From SZUA-36 sp963749115 (GTDB taxonomy: Bacteria; Pseudomonadota; Gammaproteobacteria; Xanthomonadales; SZUA-36), in the NCBI GenBank assembly GCA_963749115.1, contig CAVVLP010000013.1, forward strand, positions 1-64,000: a stretch of DNA of 64,000 bases. Reading direction: 5' to 3'. Positions 33,547-44,653 of the stretch are shown here, piece by piece. Below the pieces are notes generated by a model, which was not told the origin of the DNA, made no database searches, and saw only the letters and a program-made list of their open reading frames with translations. Numbering within the stretch: the stretch's first letter is position 1; the number at the start of each line of letters is the position of its first letter. The translations under genes were made by a program, and so were the position numbers.

Positions 33547-34992
33547 TCAGAGCCCGAAACTTGTCATACAAATGGCTATTAATGAGCTGGAGAATATTCC
33601 CAAACCAAGGATCATTGCACCATTCAATGTCAGTGCTGTACCAAAATCCACCGGTGCCGTTACCGGGGTTTCAATTTCAGGATCATCAAAATACATGTAC
33701 TTGATCAGCCGCAAGTAATAAAACGCACCAATCACTGCAAATACTACCGCGGTAATCGCCAGCCATAACATACCGGCCTCGATAACAGCCTTGAGGACCA
33801 TCAGTTTTGCGAAAAAGCCAACCATCGGCGGCACACCGGCCATCGAAAACAAGACCAGCCCCATGATGGCCGCATAAAATGGATTACGCTGGTTCAGTCC
33901 TTTGAAATCATCCAGGTTCTCTGCCTCAACACCACCTGCACTCAATAGTATGATCATGCCGAAAGCTGCGACTGACATGAGACCATAAACAATGACGTAA
34001 TACATGGCTGAACCAAAACCAAAGGCGGTGCCCGGCAGCAACCCCAACATGACAAAGCCCATGTGGGATATGGTTGAATAAGCCAGCATGCGTTTGATGT
34101 TTGTTTGCATGATCGCAGCGAGGTTACCGAGGATGATTGACAGTACCGCAAGGCTTGCAAGCATGCTCTGCCAGTGAATGTGCAGATCGCCCAGACCACT
34201 GCTCAGGAACCGGTACGCCATCGCAAACGCAGCCAGCTTTGGTACCGACGAAATAAACAGGGTTACCGCCGGTGGCGCACCTTCATACACATCGGGAATC
34301 CACATGTGGAACGGCACGACACCAAACTTGAAAGCAATTCCGACCACCACGAATACCAGTCCGAACACCAGCAAGATATCGTCCGTGCCCTGTGTACTGA
34401 TGGCCTCTGCAATTTCCGGCAATAAGAGACTTCCGGTGGCACCGTAGATCATGGACATACCATAAAGCAGCATACCGGATGCCATCGAACCCAACACAAA
34501 GTACTTCATGGCGGCTTCGGTGCCCCGCCCTGATTCACGGTCAAATGCAACCAGTGCATAAACCGACAGTGAGATCAGTTCCAGGCCAAGATAAATCATC
34601 AACATGCTGTTTGCTGATATCAACAACATGACACCAAGTAAGGCAAACAGGCTCAGCGTGAAGAAATCCGCACGGAACATCTTGAAACTACGCAGGTAAA
34701 ACTTCGAATAGGTAAATATCAAACCCATTATCACGAAACTGAACACCTTCAGCACGTCACCCATCGGATCCCTGATGAAACTGCCCTTGAAAGCGGTCAT
34801 CGACTGCACGCCATCAACCAGGTAATCAGCCCGCATGGTAATGATGGCAGCAAAAACAACCGTCAACATGGCCAGCATGTGGATAATTCCCCGTCGTTCT
34901 TCCCGTATAAACAGGTCAACAATCATGATGACGCAGGCCATCACCAGGACCCAGAGCTCGGGAGCAGCTAATAACATTTTGGCGCCGTTCAT
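33547..34992 (-). CDS. nuoN: NADH-quinone oxidoreductase subunit N
   Basis: 481 residues, antiporter-like membrane subunit of complex I, about 14 helices. The Mrp-like core is visible: YLGLELISLSVYALVAFDRE with the conserved Glu, FKFGVVPFHMWIPDVYEGAP with conserved Lys-helix context, and MLAYSTISHMGFVMLGLLPG. It ends the nuo operon, two bases after nuoM's stop and upstream of the fMet tRNA on the same strand. Proton translocation role follows the family. Confidence 0.96.
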   Translation of the reverse strand: MNGAKMLLAAPELWVLVMACVIMIVDLFIREERRGIIHMLAMLTVVFAAIITMRADYLVDGVQSMTAFKGSFIRDPMGDVLKVFSFVIMGLIFTYSKFYLRSFKMFRADFFTLSLFALLGVMLLISANSMLMIYLGLELISLSVYALVAFDRESGRGTEAAMKYFVLGSMASGMLLYGMSMIYGATGSLLLPEIAEAISTQGTDDILLVFGLVFVVVGIAFKFGVVPFHMWIPDVYEGAPPAVTLFISSVPKLAAFAMAYRFLSSGLGDLHIHWQSMLASLAVLSIILGNLAAIMQTNIKRMLAYSTISHMGFVMLGLLPGTAFGFGSAMYYVIVYGLMSVAAFGMIILLSAGGVEAENLDDFKGLNQRNPFYAAIMGLVLFSMAGVPPMVGFFAKLMVLKAVIEAGMLWLAITAVVFAVIGAFYYLRLIKYMYFDDPEIETPVTAPVDFGTALTLNGAMILGLGIFSSSLIAICMTSFGL

Positions 34993-34993
34993 G

Positions 34994-36517
34994 CTATATG
35001 ACCTTTGATTGAACTATGTGTTGTAACAGGTTATCTACCGACGCGTGCATCATGTCTACCAACGGTTGCGGCCATAAACCAAAAAACAGTATGGCTACTG
35101 CCAGTGTACCCAGCACCAGTGCCTCACGGATGTTAATATCCTGCAAATTCTCAACCTCGTGGTTGACCACGGCACCGAATATGACACGCTTGGCGAGCCA
35201 TAAACTGTAGGCTGCACCAAGTATCAACGTCAGTGCTGCAAGGAAGGCAAACCAGAAATTTGCCTGAAAAGCGGACAGGATAACCATGAACTCACCTACA
35301 AACCCGCTGGTTCCGGGCAAACCCGAATTGGCCATCAGGAAAAATACTGCAAATAATGCAAACCAGGGCATTGTGTTTGCAACACCACCGTAATCCTTGA
35401 TCATCCGGCTATGCACTCTGTCGTATAGCACACCGACGGTAAGAAACAGTGCGCCCGAGATAAACCCGTGCGAGATCATTTGCATCATCGCGCCTTCGAC
35501 ACCCAGCGCTGCACCGGATACACCACCGGTGTTGCGATAAATTGAGAAGGCGATAAACAGACCAAGCGTCACGAAACCCATATGTGAAATGGACGAATAA
35601 GCGATTAGCTTTTTCATATCCTGCTGCGCCAGGGCAACAAATCCGATATAGACCACTGCGATCAATGACAGGCCGATAACCAGCCAGTCCAGGGCAGCGG
35701 AAGCGTCCGGCGTTATCGGCAGACTAAACCGGATAAAACCATAACCGCCGATCTTCAACATGATGGCTGCCAGTATCACGGAACCCCCGGTCGGTGCTTC
35801 AACGTGCGCGTCAGGTAACCATGTGTGTACCGGGAACATTGGAACCTTGACAGCAAACGCAGCCAGAAACCCGATAAACAGCCATTTCTGAACGGTCAGG
35901 GTCAATGGCATTTCATGCCAGGCCAGGATATCCCAGGTACCGGACTGGATATACAGGTATATCAGGCCGATCAGCATAAAAACTGATCCCAGGAATGTGT
36001 ACAAAAAGAACTTGATGGTTGCATAAACCCGGCGCGGCCCACCCCATATACCGATCACCAGGAACATCGGGATCAACATGGCTTCAAAAAACACATAGAA
36101 AAGAAGGGCATCCAGTGCGGAAAACACGCCAATCATCAAACCTTCCATGACCAGGAATGCCGCCATGTACTGGTTTACGTTTTTCTGAATTGAACGCCAG
36201 CCAGCAATCACAACCAGCACACCAAACAACATGGTCAACAGTATCAACGGGGCAGAAAACCCGTCTACACCCAGGTAATAGTGGATATTAAACGTTTCAA
36301 TCCATGTTCGATGCTCAACAAACTGCATCGCTGCAGTTGATGTATCAAATGAAAAGAACAGTGGTAAACCCACCAGGAAAGTCACCGATGCAATTAACAG
36401 GGCCAGAACCTTGGCCATGACTGGCCGTTGATTGCCTGCAACCGTCACTGCCACTGCGCCCAATATGGGCAACCAGATTAAAATACTGAGTAGAAATCCG
36501 TTCATTGTCCCATTCAT
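34994..36517 (-). CDS. nuoM: NADH-quinone oxidoreductase subunit M
   Basis: About 507 residues. Antiporter-like subunit of complex I. Key pieces: YYLGVDGFSAPLILLTMLFG, FFEAMLIPMFLVIGIWGGPR with the conserved Glu, VPMFPVHTWLPDAHVEAPTG, and LIAYSSISHMGFVTLGLFIA. The start at 36517 (MNGTMNGF) overlaps the nuoL stop by four bases (ATGA); an ATG at 36505 (MNGFLLS) is a second option, and an outer start at 36541 would overlap nuoL more. Confidence 0.96.
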   Translation of the reverse strand: MNGTMNGFLLSILIWLPILGAVAVTVAGNQRPVMAKVLALLIASVTFLVGLPLFFSFDTSTAAMQFVEHRTWIETFNIHYYLGVDGFSAPLILLTMLFGVLVVIAGWRSIQKNVNQYMAAFLVMEGLMIGVFSALDALLFYVFFEAMLIPMFLVIGIWGGPRRVYATIKFFLYTFLGSVFMLIGLIYLYIQSGTWDILAWHEMPLTLTVQKWLFIGFLAAFAVKVPMFPVHTWLPDAHVEAPTGGSVILAAIMLKIGGYGFIRFSLPITPDASAALDWLVIGLSLIAVVYIGFVALAQQDMKKLIAYSSISHMGFVTLGLFIAFSIYRNTGGVSGAALGVEGAMMQMISHGFISGALFLTVGVLYDRVHSRMIKDYGGVANTMPWFALFAVFFLMANSGLPGTSGFVGEFMVILSAFQANFWFAFLAALTLILGAAYSLWLAKRVIFGAVVNHEVENLQDINIREALVLGTLAVAILFFGLWPQPLVDMMHASVDNLLQHIVQSKVI

Positions 36518-38523
36518 CGCCCAGGCACCATTGTTACCCAAACTGCCAATATTCCGATAAGCCCGATAATCATGGCAAAGGCATAGTCATATAGAAACCC
36601 TGTCTGCCAGCGGCGAACCCGTGAGGCTATCCACTCAACCACCTTGGCTGAACCGTTGACAAGACCGTTGTCAATAAAGCCCGCATCCGCCTTGGTCCAG
36701 AGATTCTCGCCCAGCTTTACGCTGCCTTGTGCAAAGATTTTCTGATAGAACTCATCGAAGTAGTACTTGTGATCAAGCAAGCGGTATACAAACGGAAACC
36801 GGTCGCGGACCGCATCTGCAATCGTTGGCCGGAACTGGTAAATAATCGTTGCGATTGCAAAACCGGCGACCATCAACCAGAAAGGCAGTGTGTTAACCGC
36901 GTGCATGGCCATAGCTGTGGCGCCATGAAAGTGTTTGCCCAACTCAGCGAGTACATCATTTTTCTCGAGAACGAAAATCGAGTCTTCCAGCCAGCCACCA
37001 AACAGAACAGGTTCGATGGTCATCCAACCTATGACAATGGAAGGTATAGCCAGCAGTATCAATGGGATGGTAACGACCAACGGTGATTCCTTGGGCGCGT
37101 GCGCCAATTGTCCGGATGGTGGGTGATCACCTGCATCATGAACCACCTCAAAGCGCTCCTTGCCATGGAAGGTGAGGTATAACAGCCTGAAGCTGTAGAT
37201 GGCGGTGATCAGAACACCCGCAACGACGGCAAAGTATGCAAAACTGCTACCCCAGCGATGCGAGTCTGCAACTGCTTCGATAATTGCATCCTTGGAATAA
37301 AAACCGGCGAAAAACGGAAAACCAATCAGTGCCAGCGTGCCAATCCAGGCAGTCAGCCAGGTGATCGGCATGTATTTCCTCAAACCGCCCATGTAGCGCA
37401 TATCCTGCTCGTGATGCAGGGCAATAATCACGGAACCCGCACCCAGGAACAGCAATGCCTTGAAGAATGCGTGTGTCATCAGGTGAAATATAGCTGCCGA
37501 ATACGCAGAAACACCCAGCGCGACCGTCATGTAACCCAGTTGCGACAAGGTTGAATAGGCGATGACACGTTTAACATCATTCTGCACGATACCGATCAGA
37601 CCCATCGAAAGCGCCGTGACCGCGCCGATCAGCATGACAAAGCTCAGTGCCGCGTCACTCAATTCAAACAAGGGCGACATTCTTGCCACCATGAAAATAC
37701 CAGCCGTTACCATGGTCGCTGCATGGATCAAAGCGGATATTGGTGTTGGGCCTTCCATTGAATCCGGCAACCAAACATGCAATGGCGCTTGTGCAGATTT
37801 ACCCATGGCGCCGATGAACAGGCACACACAGATAAAGGTCAGCATGTTCCACTCAATGCCACCGGGAATAGAAATTGTCTGGTCAATAGCACCACTGGCC
37901 AGTGCAAAAACCTCTGCATAATCGAGCGTACCGAAAGTGAGCAATACGGCAGCCATTCCCAGCAGGAATCCAAAATCACCGACCCTGTTCACCAGGAAAG
38001 CTTTCAGACCGGCCCTGGTCGCAGAATCCCGGTTAAACCAGAAGCCGATCAGTAGATAGGACACCAGGCCTACCGCTTCCCAGCCAAAGAACAATTGCAG
38101 GAAGTTGTTGGACATGACCAGCATCAGCATCGAAAAAGTGAACAGCGCGATGTAACTGAAGAAACGCTGGTAACCCGGATCATCACGCATATAGCCAATC
38201 GTATAGATATGCACCATAAATGAGATAAAACTCACGGTACACATCATTAATGTTGTCAGGTGATCAATCAGGAAACCGACCTGGAAGCGAATACCATCCG
38301 CCACCATCCAGGTATACACATTGATATTTACAGTTTCCAGCGTGCCATTGATCTGTTGCATGAGCAGCCATACCGACAGGGCAAACGACAGAGCAACACC
38401 CAGAATCGTAACCGTATGAGAGCCCACCCGGCCGATCTGGTTACGGAAAAATCCCGCCAGAATCGCGCCACCCAAGGGCAGCAGCGGTATCAGCAGCAGT
38501 GTGGTTTGCAACGACATGTTCAT
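36514..38523 (-). CDS. nuoL: NADH-quinone oxidoreductase subunit L
   Basis: 669 residues. The largest antiporter-like subunit, with the lateral helix of the family at its C-terminus. Core motifs: FQVGFLIDHLTTLMMCTVSF, FFGWEAVGLVSYLLIGFWFN with the conserved Glu, SAQAPLHVWLPDSMEGPTPI, ALIHAATMVTAGIFMVARM and IAYSTLSQLGYMTVALGVSA. Overlaps nuoK by four bases. Length is near that of other bacteria (about 610-670). Confidence 0.97.
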   Translation of the reverse strand: MNMSLQTTLLLIPLLPLGGAILAGFFRNQIGRVGSHTVTILGVALSFALSVWLLMQQINGTLETVNINVYTWMVADGIRFQVGFLIDHLTTLMMCTVSFISFMVHIYTIGYMRDDPGYQRFFSYIALFTFSMLMLVMSNNFLQLFFGWEAVGLVSYLLIGFWFNRDSATRAGLKAFLVNRVGDFGFLLGMAAVLLTFGTLDYAEVFALASGAIDQTISIPGGIEWNMLTFICVCLFIGAMGKSAQAPLHVWLPDSMEGPTPISALIHAATMVTAGIFMVARMSPLFELSDAALSFVMLIGAVTALSMGLIGIVQNDVKRVIAYSTLSQLGYMTVALGVSAYSAAIFHLMTHAFFKALLFLGAGSVIIALHHEQDMRYMGGLRKYMPITWLTAWIGTLALIGFPFFAGFYSKDAIIEAVADSHRWGSSFAYFAVVAGVLITAIYSFRLLYLTFHGKERFEVVHDAGDHPPSGQLAHAPKESPLVVTIPLILLAIPSIVIGWMTIEPVLFGGWLEDSIFVLEKNDVLAELGKHFHGATAMAMHAVNTLPFWLMVAGFAIATIIYQFRPTIADAVRDRFPFVYRLLDHKYYFDEFYQKIFAQGSVKLGENLWTKADAGFIDNGLVNGSAKVVEWIASRVRRWQTGFLYDYAFAMIIGLIGILAVWVTMVPGR

Positions 38524-38825
38524 CCTTTCAGATCGTCCAGTTCGGCAACATTAATGGTCCGCCGGTTACGGAAAAGCACCACCAGGATGGCGAGACCAAT
38601 ACCCGCCTCGGCTGCCGCTACCGTCAGTATGAAGAATACAAATATTTGTCCGTCGAGGTTGCCCAGGAAACGGGAAAATGCAACAAAGTTCATGTTGACT
38701 GCCAGCAGCATCAACTCGATACACATCAACAGAATGATGATGTTCTTTCGGTTAATAAAAATCCCCGCAACACTCAGACTAAACAGAATTGCGCCAAGGG
38801 TCAGAAAATGAGCAAGTGTCAGCAT
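38520..38825 (-). CDS. nuoK: NADH-quinone oxidoreductase subunit K
   Basis: 101 residues with three membrane helices. LFSLSVAGIFINRKNIIILL followed by MCIELMLLAVNMNFVAFSRF carries the conserved Glu residues of the proton path, and VLFRNRRTINVAELDDLKG is the usual C-terminus. It starts ten bases after the nuoJ stop and overlaps nuoL. Confidence 0.97.
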   Translation of the reverse strand: MLTLAHFLTLGAILFSLSVAGIFINRKNIIILLMCIELMLLAVNMNFVAFSRFLGNLDGQIFVFFILTVAAAEAGIGLAILVVLFRNRRTINVAELDDLKG

Positions 38826-38834
38826 GATGATTCC

Positions 38835-39450
38835 TCAAACGCTCCGCGGCTTCTCTGATTTCATTTTTACCAACCTGACACTCTCGTCACGGCGGGTTCT
38901 GACCTGTACTGACGGATTCTGGATTTTAATGCCTGGTCGTGTACGCAAGGTCAGAGCGACTGCTGCGATCATCGCAACCAGCAAAACCACACCGGCAACT
39001 TCAAACGGCAACAGGTAATTGGTATACAGCAACTCGCCCAGTTCGCGGGTATTGCTGTAACCGGCGGGGTTGGGTGAGGGAACCGGGAACATCTCTGCTC
39101 CAAATCGCCCCCTGCTCCACATCACCATCAATAACTCTACTGCCATAATTATGGCGACCAACAACAGCTACGGGCAGATAGCGGATGAAGCCCTCCTTGA
39201 ATGGCACCAGGTTAATATCCAGCATCATTATCACGAAGAGAAACAGCACCATCACTGCACCCACGTACACCACAACCAGTATGATGGCGAGGAACTCCGC
39301 TTCCAAAAGCATCCAGATGGCGGCCGCACTGAAAAAGGCCAGTATCAGGAATAATACGGAGTAGACCGGGTTACGTGCCGTTATCACCGACACACCGGCA
39401 AACACCAAAACCAACGAAAAAGCGTAAAATACAAGTTCCTGGACAATCAT
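38835..39450 (-). CDS. nuoJ: NADH-quinone oxidoreductase subunit J, one frameshift
   Basis: Two frames make one protein of about 205 residues. The first half (MIVQELVFYAFSLVLVFAGV to FKEGFIRYLPVAVV) has the conserved LVVVYVGAVMVLFLFVIMML helix. The rest, VAIIMAVELLMVMWSRGRFG to KMKSEKPRSV, lies in another frame, with the shift near 39160. The sites on each side are fully conserved in type, so an error in the sequence is far more likely than a dead gene. It starts four bases inside the end of nuoI. Confidence 0.92.
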
Positions 39451-39935
39451 CGGTAAGCCGCATCCCTTTTACGATCTTCTGCAATCTCGGATTCAAAACG
39501 ATCACCGATTGCCAACAGTTTTTCTTTGGTCATGATGGCCTCTTCACGATTTTCCATGTGATATTCGAGAATCCCGGTTTCAACGATTGAATCAACAGGG
39601 CAGGATTCTTCACAAAACCCGCAGAAAATACATTTGAATAAATCGATGTCATAACGTGTTGTACGACGACTGCCGTCATCACGTTGTTCAGATTCGATGG
39701 TGATGGCAAGCGCAGGACACACGGCTTCGCATAACTTACAGGCGATGCAACGTTCCTCACCATTTGGATAGCGGCGCAATGCGTGCAAACCACGAAAACG
39801 GACCGACTTGGGTGTCTTTTCTTCCGGGTAGTTAATCGTGATGATCGGACGGAACATGTGGCGCATGGTGAGACTCATGCCTTTCAGCAGTTCGAGCAAC
39901 ATCAGGCTGCGGAAATATTGAATAATACGTTTCAT
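39447..39935 (-). CDS. nuoI: NADH-quinone oxidoreductase subunit I
   Basis: 162 residues. Peripheral-arm subunit carrying clusters N6a and N6b: CIACKLCEAVCPALAI and CIFCGFCEESCPVDSI, eight ligand Cys. The N-terminal amphipathic helix (RSLMLLELLKGMSLTMRHMF) attaches it to the membrane arm. FRGLHALRRYPNGEERCIAC is the usual lead-in. Lies between nuoH and nuoJ and overlaps nuoJ by four bases. Confidence 0.97.
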   Translation of the reverse strand: MKRIIQYFRSLMLLELLKGMSLTMRHMFRPIITINYPEEKTPKSVRFRGLHALRRYPNGEERCIACKLCEAVCPALAITIESEQRDDGSRRTTRYDIDLFKCIFCGFCEESCPVDSIVETGILEYHMENREEAIMTKEKLLAIGDRFESEIAEDRKRDAAYR

Positions 39936-39937
39936 CC

Positions 39938-40991
39938 TCAGCTACCCTTCACCACGAATCCAAGAACGGTCATCATGGCTGCAACCATCACCCAGACCAT
40001 TGTTATAGGAATAAGTACTTTCCAACCCAGACGCATGATCTGGTCGTAACGGTAGCGGGGGAATGTCGCCCGATACCACAAAAACATGAACATGAAGACA
40101 ACGGTCTTGGCCAAGGAACCAGAATATGCTGCCCTCGGCCAGGAAGGTTTCACCCAATACCGGCACACCTTCAAACGGTGATAACCAACCACCTGCAAAC
40201 AGGATGGCGGTCAAACCGGAAATCAGGATCATGTTGGCGTATTCAGCCAAAAAGAAAACGGCAAATGCTGAGCCCGAATACTCGACATGGAAGCCCGCAA
40301 CGATTTCTGATTCACCCTCAGCCTGGTCAAACGGTGCGCGGTTTGTCTCAGCCACACCCGAAATCATGTAAATCATGAATAATGGCAACAGCGGTAACCA
40401 GTACCAGTCAAATATGCCACCCTGCTGGGCCAGTACGATTTCACGAAGATTCATCGTACCGGCAAGAATCAATACACCAACCAGTGAAAAACCCATCGCG
40501 ATTTCATAAGACACTGTCTGTGCCGCAGCGCGCATGGCACCGAGAAACGCATACTTGGAGTTGGAAGCCCAACCGGCAATGATGATGCCGTAGACACCCA
40601 GGGATGTCAGCGCCAGTACATAAATCAGACCGGCATCGACATCCGCCAACACCATGAAATCGTTGAATGGCACGACTGCCCAGGCCGCAAAAGCCGGTGC
40701 CAGTGCAATGATCGGTGCCAACAGGAACAGGTAGCGGTTGGAGTTGGTTGGCAGGATGATCTCTTTCAACAGCAATTTGAAAACATCGGCAAAAGGCTGT
40801 ATCAAACCCAGTGGACCAACCCGGCTGGGTCCAACGCGAATCTGCATCGCGCCAATGACCTTACGCTCAAAATAGGTGTAGAAAGCCACTGCCGTAATCA
40901 GGGGAACAGTAATCACCAGTATCTTGAGCACCGTCCAGATCAGGTACTGTGACTGGATCCACTCCCAAACTGATAGAAGCATATCAAGCAT
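39938..40991 (-). CDS. nuoH: NADH-quinone oxidoreductase subunit H, one frameshift
   Basis: About 350 residues when bridged. Membrane subunit at the quinone-binding site: FERKVIGAMQIRVGPSRVGP, the near-invariant E-R-G-P region, then MIYMISGVAETNRAPFDQAE and EIVAGFHVEYSGSAFAVFFL. The frame is lost near 40115; the true end (VVFMFMFLWYRATFPRYRYD to GFVVKGS) lies in the next frame, stopping at 39938. Its ATG overlaps the nuoG stop by one base (TGATG). Confidence 0.93.
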
Positions 40992-43359
40992 CAGGCCGCC
41001 TCCACGCTAATGGGTCCGAAACTGTCACCGAGTGTACTGCTCACATCCGTTGCACTTTTCACCCAAACTGCACCTGCGGGCAATTCACTGCATAGACGAA
41101 CCGGAAGAATGACATGCCCAGTCACCCTGGCTGACCTTGACTTCGTGACCGTCAACAAAACCTTTTCGGCCGGCATCATCGGGGTTCAGGCCTACAAAAG
41201 AATTTTCGGCATGTACCGTCTGTTGCAGATACTCGGACCGTCGGCACAAGGCATCGACAGCGTACATTGCGACATCACCTACCCGGTAAAGATCACCCCC
41301 GGTTTTCGGTGCAGTCAATTCAACTTCACCTGCTGTACTGGCTGTCGTGCTGATCTCGGCAAGTATTTCATCACGAATTGAAGTGATGTCTACCTGTGAA
41401 AAGCCATCCAGCTCAAGCTCGGCACCCATGCGGCGTAAAATTTTCCAGCCTGATCTGGCCTGACCTGAAGGTTTGACTGCCGTCTCTACCACGAAGGATT
41501 GGCCATCGAAGGTATAAAACAGACCTTCAGATTCAGCCAGCGGCGCCAGCGGCAATATCACATCGGCGACCGCTTTCAGACCTTCACTGGCAAAAGCGGA
41601 TACCGCTACCACATTCTCAGCCGATGCAAGTGCCTGCATGGCAAGTGCAGGGTTGGCCAAATCAAATTCAGGCTCAATGTCCCACAACAGATAACCCTTA
41701 AGCGATGTGCTCAGCATTTCACGGGTATTGAGACCGTCAACCGCGTCGGCGGCAGCAGCCACCATCGCTGCACCGGTGGAATTGCCACCATGCGAAACTA
41801 TATTGAGACTCGCACCGGTTGCAGTGGCAATCCAGGCTGATAACTGGCGTAACCAGGAAGCCTGTTCATGCGCCATGGCGGCCTGCCCCAGGATCAGCAT
41901 TTTATCGCCGTCACCTACCAGCATTTCAGCCATTGCACTATGCGATGCTTCAGTCTGAGCACCCGAAACTGCGCTTTGCAGGAATCCAGGAATCTCTTGA
42001 CCGGTAAGCTTGGCAACCGCCACAGCAAGCGCTGCCAATTCCGCAACCATGTGCTGGGGTGCCGTGATCAACTTATCCGCCAACTCGAAATGGAAATTCC
42101 AGTCAACCGGATTCAATGCCAGCGACCCGTGCGCCTTTGCGGAACGCCTTGCGTACGCGCTGACCCAGGATGGGTGCCTCATGACGGATATTGCTGCCTA
42201 TCAACAGAATTGTTTCGGCATCATCGATTGCAGCCATTGGTGTCTGGAATGATGCCACCCGGCCAAGGGCCTTGTCGTCACTGAAATCCTGTTCTCTCAA
42301 ACGGTAATCAATGTTCGGGCAGTCGAGTCCGCTCGCCAGACGTTGGGCAAGAAAGTGCTCTTCTGTCGATGCACTTGCTGACATCAGCACACCCAGGTTG
42401 GCACCGCCATGAGCAGTAACAGATTTCCGCAGCGCCTTGACGGCAACACGTATACCTTCATCCCATGAAACGTTTTGCCACTGATCATTTACTTTGACCA
42501 TGGGTTCGAGAACCCTGTCATCAGAATTGAGACCAAAATGAGAATAACGGTCACGATCTGACAACCAGGTTTCATTGGTAGATTCACAGTCCCTGGGTAC
42601 TGCACGCAGAACCTTTCCGCGACGTGTGTGATACCACAGGCTGGAACCGACACCATCGTGAGTTGCCAGTGACGGCCGCGCCATTAACTCCCAGGCACGT
42701 GCAGAGAAACGGAAAGGTTTATTGGTCAATGCGCCCACCGGACACAGATCAATCACGTTTCCGGACAATTCAGAGTCAATACCCTGGGCAAGACTGGTTC
42801 CGATCTCTGAACGATCACCCCGTCCGAACATGCCCAGCTCATTGGTTCCCGCGATTTCATCGAGGAAACGCACACATCGTGTACATTGAATACAACGGGT
42901 CAGGTCGGTTTGTACCAACGGCCCGATATCATGGTCTTTAACCACGCGTTTACGCTCGGTGAAGCGGGAAACAGAGCGACCGTAACCCATCGCCAGATCC
43001 TGCAATTCACACTCACCACCCTGGTCGCAAATCGGACAATCCAGCGGGTGATTGATTAACAGAAACTCCATAACACCATGCTGGGCATCAATCGCCCGGC
43101 GCGATTGGGTATAGATTTTCATGCCATCCATAACCGGTGTGGCGCAGGCCGGCATCGGCTTGGGTGACTTTTCAATATCCACCAGGCACATACGGCAGTT
43201 GGCCGCGATGCTCAGTTTGCTGTGGTAACAAAAACGCGGAATACTGATTCCAGCCTTGTCGGTGGCCTCAATAATCATCGAGTTTTTAGGAACTTCCATG
43301 GCCTGGCCATCAATTTCGATGTTGACCATGTCAATCACTGCTTCAGGCTGCGTGCTCAT
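40991..43359 (-). CDS. nuoG: NADH-quinone oxidoreductase subunit G, two frameshifts
   Basis: About 788 residues when bridged. The N-terminal ferredoxin-like part is intact: IPRFCYHSKLSIAANCRMCL (2Fe-2S), a His-coordinated cluster region (GVMEFLLINHPLDCPICDQG) and 4Fe-4S motifs TRCIQCTRCVRFLDE; the molybdopterin-oxidoreductase-like C-terminal region follows. Shifts fall near 42150 (after VRKAFRKGARV, resuming GSLALNPVDWNFHFELADKL) and near 41115 (KVSQGDW resuming ILPVRLCSELPAGAVWVKSA). The last codons end EAA with a stop at 40991. All other subunits are present, so these are probably sequence errors. Confidence 0.92.
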
Positions 43360-44653
43360 GCAGCTTTCCCCTTTTGATCATCAACCATGGACCGGCCGTG
43401 TTCCACGTAGTATTCAAATTCATGCCAGTATTGCCGCAGGAATCCCTGCACCGGCCAGGCGGCCGCTTCGCCAAAGGCACAGATGGTGTGACCCTCAATT
43501 TGCCCCGCCGCTGAACGCAGTAATTCCAGGTCTTTCAACTGACCTTTACCATCAACAATTCTATCCAGTACCCGGTGCATCCAGCCGGTACCTTCACGAC
43601 AAGGTGTGCACTGGCCACAGGATTCCATGTGATAAAAGCGCGAGATGCGGGTGCATGCTTTAACCATGCAGGTGGTTTCATCCATTACGATGACCGCGCC
43701 GGAGCCGAGACCTGAACCGGCCTTGGACAAGGCGTCAAAATCCATGGTGACATCCATCATGATTTCGGCCGGCAGTACCGGCATGGATGAACCACCGGGT
43801 ATCACACCCTTGAGTTTATTGACCGTTGCGCACACCACCGGCCATTTCCAGCAATTCGCTAAAAGGCGTGCCCAGTGGTACTTCATAATTTCCCGGCTTA
43901 TTCACATGACCGGAAACAGAAAACACCTTGGGGCCGCCATTGTTGGGCTTGCCGATATCGAGGAACCATTGACCTCCGTTGCGCATGATGTGCGGAATCG
44001 AGGCCAGTGACTCGGTATTGTTGATGGTGCTGGGCTTACCGTACAGGCCAAAATTGGCCGGGAAAGGCGGTTTGAAACGCGGTTGGCCTTTTTTGCCCTC
44101 CAACGATTCCATCAAGGCCGTTTCTTCACCACAGATATAGGCGCCGGCACCGAGGGCGGTGTAAATGTCCATGTCAATCCCACTGCCCAGCAGATCTTTA
44201 CCGAGCAGACCTGCTGCATAGGCTTCTTTCAGGGCTTCTTCGAAACGTTCAAACGGTTCGTGGTGGAACTCACCGCGCAGGTAGTTATAACCCACGGTGG
44301 CACCCATTGCATATCCGGCAATGGCCATACCCTCGATGACCGCATGGGGGTTGAACCTGAGGATGTCGCGGTCATGGCAGGTGCCAGGTTCGGATTCATC
44401 AGAATTACACAAAATATATTTCTGACCGGGTGCTGAACGGGGCATAAAGCTCCATTTCAAGCCGGTCGGGAAACCTGCACCGCCGCGTCCACGCAAGGCT
44501 GAAAGCTTGACGTTATCAATGATGTCTGCCGGGTCGGTCTTCTCGGCCAGGATCTTTTTCCATGCCTTGTAACCATCGATGGCCAGATAGGTCTCCATCG
44601 ACCATGGCTGTTCAGCATCAAGCGTAGTGAAATACGACGTTGTGATCAGCCAT
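43356..44653 (-). CDS. nuoF: NADH-quinone oxidoreductase subunit F, two frameshifts
   Basis: About 431 residues when bridged. Binds NADH and FMN: GRGGAGFPTGLKWSFMP, CNSDESEPGTCHDRDIL and ALGAGAYICGEETALMESLE are the FMN/NADH motifs, and MESCGQCTPCREGTGWM holds the 4Fe-4S ligands of N3. The start is the ATG at 44653 (MADHNVVF), overlapping the nuoE stop (TGATG); removing one T of a TTT near 44622 joins it to TTLDAEQPWSMETYLA. A second shift lies near 43845, where ELLEMAGGVRNG joins the TVNKLKGVIPGGSSMPVL frame. Confidence 0.93.

Noticed and set aside
32645..33718. Open frame of 357 codons on the plus strand across rimP and the fMet tRNA
   Set aside because: It runs opposite to rimP, a terminator and a tRNA, and its product shows no protein-like features.
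40991..44653. Programmed frameshifting or UGA recoding as the cause of broken nuoF and nuoG
   Set aside because: The shifts occur at different, unrelated sites, in both directions, and the same kind of break appears in many unrelated genes; sequence error explains all.
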